Source: Pseudomonadota bacterium (GTDB taxonomy: Bacteria; Pseudomonadota; Gammaproteobacteria; Acidiferrobacterales; UBA6901). Taken from it: a stretch of 64,000 nt of DNA. Position numbers and translations under genes: made by a program. The notes under the pieces were generated by a model, which had not been told where the DNA came from, did no database searches, and saw only the letters and a program-made list of their open reading frames with translations. The stretch lies in NCBI GenBank assembly GCA_021819085.1, contig JAKASJ010000004.1, positions 76,728 to 140,727 of the forward strand. Reading direction: 5' to 3'. Positions within the stretch are counted from its first letter, which is position 1. Every line of letters begins with the position of its first letter. Below are positions 60,270-64,000 of the stretch, piece after piece.

Positions 60270-62093
60270 ATGAAGTCGAAGAAGGTGTTCGTTACCGAAC
60301 TCGCACTGCGCGACGCGCACCAGTCGCTGATCGCCACGCGCATGCGCACCGAGGACATGCTGCCGGTCTGCGACAAGCTCGACCGGGCCGGCTTCTGGTC
60401 GATCGAGGCCTGGGGCGGTGCCACCTTCGACGCCTGCATCCGATTCCTGAAAGAGGACCCCTGGGAGCGCCTGCGGCACCTCAGGACGGCGCTGCCCAAC
60501 ACCCCGATCCAGATGCTGCTGCGCGGCCAGAACCTTCTCGGTTACCGCCATTACTCGGATGACGTGGTCACCGCTTTCATACACAAGGCTGCGCTCAACG
60601 GCGTCGAAGTCTTCCGCATATTCGATGCCATGAACGACCTGCGCAACATCCAGGTCTCGGTGGCCGCGGTGATCGCCGCCGGCAAGCACGCGCAGGGCGC
60701 GATCTGCTATACCACAAGCCCGGTCCACACGATCGAGCATTTCGTCGAGCAGGCGGTCGAGATCGAGAAGATGGGCTGCCACAGCCTGTGCATCAAGGAC
60801 ATGGCTGGGCTACTCACCCCGGTGCGCGCGAGCGAGCTGTTCGCGGCGATGTCTGCGAGAGTGAAGATTCCTCTCCACTTTCACTCCCACACGACCGCAG
60901 GTATCGCCAACATAAGCATGTACAAGGCAGTCGAGAACGGTGCAAGGCATGTGGACACCGCGATCAGTTCGATGTCCTGGGGGACGAGCCATTCGCCGAC
61001 CGAGTCCATGGTCGTCGCCTTCCGCGGCACTCCCTACGACACCGGGCTTGATCTCGAACTGCTGCAGGATATCGGCAGCTATTTTCATGAAGTACGCAAG
61101 AAGTACCATCAGTTCGAAAGCGAGCACAGCGGCGTAGATACGCGGGTGCAGGTCAACCAGGTTCCAGGCGGGATGATTTCCAATCTGGCTCACCAGCTCC
61201 GGGAACAAGGTGCGCTGCAACGCATGCCCGAAGTGCTGGCCGAGATTCCGCGGGTACGCGAGGACCTCGGCTACCCGCCGCTCGTGACTCCGACCTCCCA
61301 GATCATCGGCACACAGGCCGTGCTCAACGTACTGACCGCGCGCAGATACAAGAACATCACCAGCGAGGTGAAACTGTATCTCCAGGGCCGCTACGGGCGG
61401 GCACCAGGACCGGTGAACGAAACCGTCCGCAGAATGGCGATCGGCGACGAGGAAGTCATCAGCTGCCGCCCCGCCGATACGCTGAAACCGGAGATGGCGC
61501 GACTCACCGCGGCTGCCGGATCCATCGCGAGCAGCGAGGAGGACGTTCTCACCTATGCCATGTTTCCGGAAGTCGGGCGCGCGTTTCTTGAAGCGCGCGC
61601 GGCGTCACTGCTCGTGCCCGAGCAGGTTCAAACCGCGCCGGTCGTACCCGGGCCGGCAACGGCGGCGCCTACCGAATTCAACGTTACCGTGCACGGCGAG
61701 ACCTATCACCTGAAGATCACCGGCGCCGGACACCGCAGCGAACACCGCCGGCCCTTCTACGTCACCGTCGATGGCATGCCGGAAGAGATACTCGTGGAAA
61801 CGCTGACGGAAGGGATCGCTGCCGAAGGCAGCGTTGCCACCCGGCCTTCCCGGGTCTCGCACCGACCCAAGGCCAGCAAGGAAGGACACGTCACCAGCTC
61901 AATGCCCGGGACCGTCGTAGCGGTGATGGTGCAGCCGGGTGAGCACGTCGAAGCGGGAGATCCGGTACTCGTGATCGAAGCGATGAAGATGGAAAACGAG
62001 GTGCCGGCCCCCGTCGCCGGCACGGTCAAGGCGGTCTACGCCTCCAAAGGTGACAGCGTCAATCCCGATGAAGTACTGCTAGAGATCGGCTGA
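60270..62093 (+). CDS. Pyruvate carboxylase subunit B / oxaloacetate decarboxylase alpha-like, biotinylated
   Basis: ALRDAHQSLIATRMRTEDML, FRIFDAMNDLRNI, GMISNLAHQLREQ, C-terminal biotin site VIEAMKMENEVPAPVAGTV. Confidence 0.92.
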   Translation: MKSKKVFVTELALRDAHQSLIATRMRTEDMLPVCDKLDRAGFWSIEAWGGATFDACIRFLKEDPWERLRHLRTALPNTPIQMLLRGQNLLGYRHYSDDVVTAFIHKAALNGVEVFRIFDAMNDLRNIQVSVAAVIAAGKHAQGAICYTTSPVHTIEHFVEQAVEIEKMGCHSLCIKDMAGLLTPVRASELFAAMSARVKIPLHFHSHTTAGIANISMYKAVENGARHVDTAISSMSWGTSHSPTESMVVAFRGTPYDTGLDLELLQDIGSYFHEVRKKYHQFESEHSGVDTRVQVNQVPGGMISNLAHQLREQGALQRMPEVLAEIPRVREDLGYPPLVTPTSQIIGTQAVLNVLTARRYKNITSEVKLYLQGRYGRAPGPVNETVRRMAIGDEEVISCRPADTLKPEMARLTAAAGSIASSEEDVLTYAMFPEVGRAFLEARAASLLVPEQVQTAPVVPGPATAAPTEFNVTVHGETYHLKITGAGHRSEHRRPFYVTVDGMPEEILVETLTEGIAAEGSVATRPSRVSHRPKASKEGHVTSSMPGTVVAVMVQPGEHVEAGDPVLVIEAMKMENEVPAPVAGTVKAVYASKGDSVNPDEVLLEIG

Positions 62094-62118
62094 TGCGCCT
62101 ATTTCCCGTACGCCACCG

Positions 62119-62715
62119 GTGCCCGCTTCCGTGCCACAGCGCGAACTGATCCTTGCCTCCTCTTCGGTATTCCGGCGCGAACTGCTGCAGCGTCTGCAGC
62201 TTCCGTTCCGCGCCATCGCCCCGGAGGTCGACGAACAGCCGCTCGCACACGAGTTGCCACAGGCACTGGTCGAGCGCCTTGCTGTCGCCAAGGCGAATGC
62301 CGTCGCCCGCCTGCATCCGACGGCGCTGGTCATCGGCTCCGACCAGGTAGTGGTCCAGAACGGGCGCATCGTGGGCAAGCCGGCAGGCCACGAAGCCGCA
62401 GTCCAGCAGCTGCGCGAGGCATCCGGGCGCCGGGTCGTGCTCCATACCGGGCTCGCCGTGATCGACGCGGCGAGCGGCCGTACGCAGAGCGAGGTCGTTC
62501 CGTTTGCTACGGTTTTCCGGCGCCTGAGCGACGAGGAAATCGAATGCTACCTGCGCAAGGACAAACCCTACAACTGCGCCGGCAGCCTGCGGTCGGAAGG
62601 GCTGGGCATCGCGCTGCTGGAGCGCTTCGAAGGTGACGATCCTACGGCGCTCATCGGCCTGCCGCTTATCGCCCTGCGCAGAATGCTCGAGAACGAGGCG
62701 GTCCGCATTCTCTGA
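62119..62715 (+). CDS. Maf-family nucleoside triphosphate pyrophosphatase
   Basis: ELILASSSVFRRELLQRLQLPFRAIAPEVDE, VIGSDQVVV, YNCAGSLRSEGLGIALLERFEGDDPTALIGLPLIAL. Confidence 0.93.
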   Translation: MPASVPQRELILASSSVFRRELLQRLQLPFRAIAPEVDEQPLAHELPQALVERLAVAKANAVARLHPTALVIGSDQVVVQNGRIVGKPAGHEAAVQQLREASGRRVVLHTGLAVIDAASGRTQSEVVPFATVFRRLSDEEIECYLRKDKPYNCAGSLRSEGLGIALLERFEGDDPTALIGLPLIALRRMLENEAVRIL

Positions 62716-62805
62716 TGCGGGATTCCGCAGCCGCGGTGGGCCGCTATAATTATTCTGAGATGAAGGCAGATCCCGCGGGGATTGCCCGTTCCCGGAGGTA
62801 CGGCC

Positions 62806-63150
62806 GTGGCCCTGAAACCGATACACAACAACCCGGACCCTCTCTACCGGCTGCTGCGCGAAGCCCGGGTCAAGGATTTCAACGAACGTCGCCAGCACGG
62901 GGACACGCCCGATCTGAGGGATTGCGATTTTCGCGGCCTTGACCTGCGCGGACTCATCACCGAGGGAATCGACTTCAGCGGCTGCTATTTCCGCCAGACC
63001 GATCTGCGCGGCATCGATTTCTCGCACGCCCGCCTGGAGGGCGCCAGCATCAACGGCGCCAAGATTTCCGGCACGCTTTTTCCGCAGGAGCTTTCGGCCG
63101 AAGAGATCACGCTGTCTCTGCTGCACGGAACGCGCATGCGCTACGCGTAA
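62806..63150 (+). CDS. Pentapeptide-repeat protein
   Basis: LRDCDFRGLDLRGLITEGIDFSGCYFRQTDLRGIDFSHARLEGASINGAKI; GTG start at 62806 with upstream ggaggt. Confidence 0.85.
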   Translation: MALKPIHNNPDPLYRLLREARVKDFNERRQHGDTPDLRDCDFRGLDLRGLITEGIDFSGCYFRQTDLRGIDFSHARLEGASINGAKISGTLFPQELSAEEITLSLLHGTRMRYA

Positions 63151-63170
63151 AGCGCCGCGCGCACCGGCGC

Positions 63171-64000
63171 TCAGCGCAGTCGCGGCACCGGCTGGAACAG
63201 GTCGGCTTCGAAGCGCTGTGCGATGCTTGCGCCGATGCGACCGGCCACGCGATCGAAGAAGTTCTGCTGTACCGTGAAATCGACGATGTGCCGGGCGCCG
63301 ATGATCTTGCGCGCCACGTAGCGGGTGCTGCCGAAACCGTCGATCAGGCCGAGCTTGCGGGCGTCTTCTCCGGTCCAGAACAATCCGCTGAACAGGTTCT
63401 TGTTGTTCTTGAGGGCGCTGCCGCGTCCGTGCTTCACGGCGTCGATGAACTGGTGGTGGATCTCGCTCAGCATGCCCAGCGCATAGCTCCGTTCTTTCGG
63501 CGCGAGCGGCGAAAACGGATCCAGTATCCCCTTGTAGCGGCCGGCGGTAAGCAGTCGCCGCTCGATTCCGAGCTTGTGCATCGCATCAACGAATCCGAAC
63601 CCGTCTATCAGCACGCCGATCGACCCGACAATGCTGGCCTGATTCGCATAGATCTTCTTGGCACCAGCAACCGCGTAGTAACAGCCCGACGCACACTCGT
63701 CGCCGATCACTGCGTACAGCGGTATCTTGGGGTATTTGCGACGCAGCCGCCTTATCGCATTGTAGATCTCGGCAGACTGTACCGGGCTGCCGCCCGGACT
63801 GTCCGCGCTCACGATGACCCCGGCGGTCTGCTTGCTGGCGAACGCCGCGCGCAGGCCGGAGATGACGTTGTCGGCGCTCGCCTGGCTGTCGGCCGAAATC
63901 ACGCCATCAAGATGGACCAGCGCGGTGTACTTCCCGACCAGGGCGGTCTTTCCCCAGTTGCCCGTCTCGGACAGGATAATGATGCCGAGCACGATCGCAA
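63171..64000 (-). CDS. sppA: Signal peptide peptidase SppA / S49 peptidase (5' end beyond window)
   Basis: YTALVHLDGVISADSQASADN, VIVSADSPGGSPVQSAEIYNAIRRLR, ASGCYYAVAGAKKIYANQASIVGSIGVL, LTAGRYKGILDPF. Confidence 0.9.
   Translation of the reverse strand, partial: AIVLGIIILSETGNWGKTALVGKYTALVHLDGVISADSQASADNVISGLRAAFASKQTAGVIVSADSPGGSPVQSAEIYNAIRRLRRKYPKIPLYAVIGDECASGCYYAVAGAKKIYANQASIVGSIGVLIDGFGFVDAMHKLGIERRLLTAGRYKGILDPFSPLAPKERSYALGMLSEIHHQFIDAVKHGRGSALKNNKNLFSGLFWTGEDARKLGLIDGFGSTRYVARKIIGARHIVDFTVQQNFFDRVAGRIGASIAQRFEADLFQPVPRLR

Noticed and set aside
58761-60782. 673-aa minus-strand ORF
   Set aside because: Antisense to the biotin carboxylase gene and start of the carboxyltransferase gene.
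1-64000. CRISPR arrays, tRNA or rRNA genes, prophage
   Set aside because: No regularly spaced repeats, tRNA-like T-arm motifs in cloverleaf context, or phage structural genes were recognised by eye; a tRNAscan/CRISPR search could still find something subtle.

Overview
High-GC chromosome window from what looks like a sulfur-oxidizing proteobacterium (inferred from aprMBA, thiocyanate hydrolase and DsrC-family genes). No rRNA, tRNA, CRISPR array or intact prophage was recognised. From left to right: (i) 0-10.6 kb, a thiocyanate/cyanate island: 3' end of a ScnA-like thiocyanate hydrolase subunit, DGC-domain protein, ThDP-dependent enzyme, IS3 remnant, FNT-family channel, CynR-like LysR regulator, NhlF/NixA-type Co/Ni permease, cyanase CynS and a methyltransferase; (ii) PhzF, DUF523, GlcF, AhpD-like and FAD-dependent dehydrogenase genes, plus an IS256-like remnant; (iii) aprMBA (APS reductase with membrane anchor); (iv) a minor-pilin cluster (pilE-fimT-pilV-pilW-pilX) ending in a PilY1-like protein with an N-terminal L-type-lectin-like domain; (v) a partly decayed island with lpd-like and ArsR pseudogenes, class I aldolase, methyltransferase, FtsH, an unusual DsrC/TusE homologue and a P-type ATPase; (vi) a class-V aminotransferase followed by a translationally overlapped operon of PLP decarboxylase, ATP-grasp ligase and a second fold-type-I PLP enzyme, which is the best candidate for an undescribed pathway; (vii) a housekeeping block tatD-pilZ-holB-tmk-mltG / pabC-pabB-fabF-acpP-fabG-fabD-fabH-plsX-rpmF-yceD, then a two-subunit pyruvate/oxaloacetate carboxylase pair, maf, a pentapeptide-repeat protein and sppA (partial). 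All calls come from reading the translations and motifs; no database search was run.
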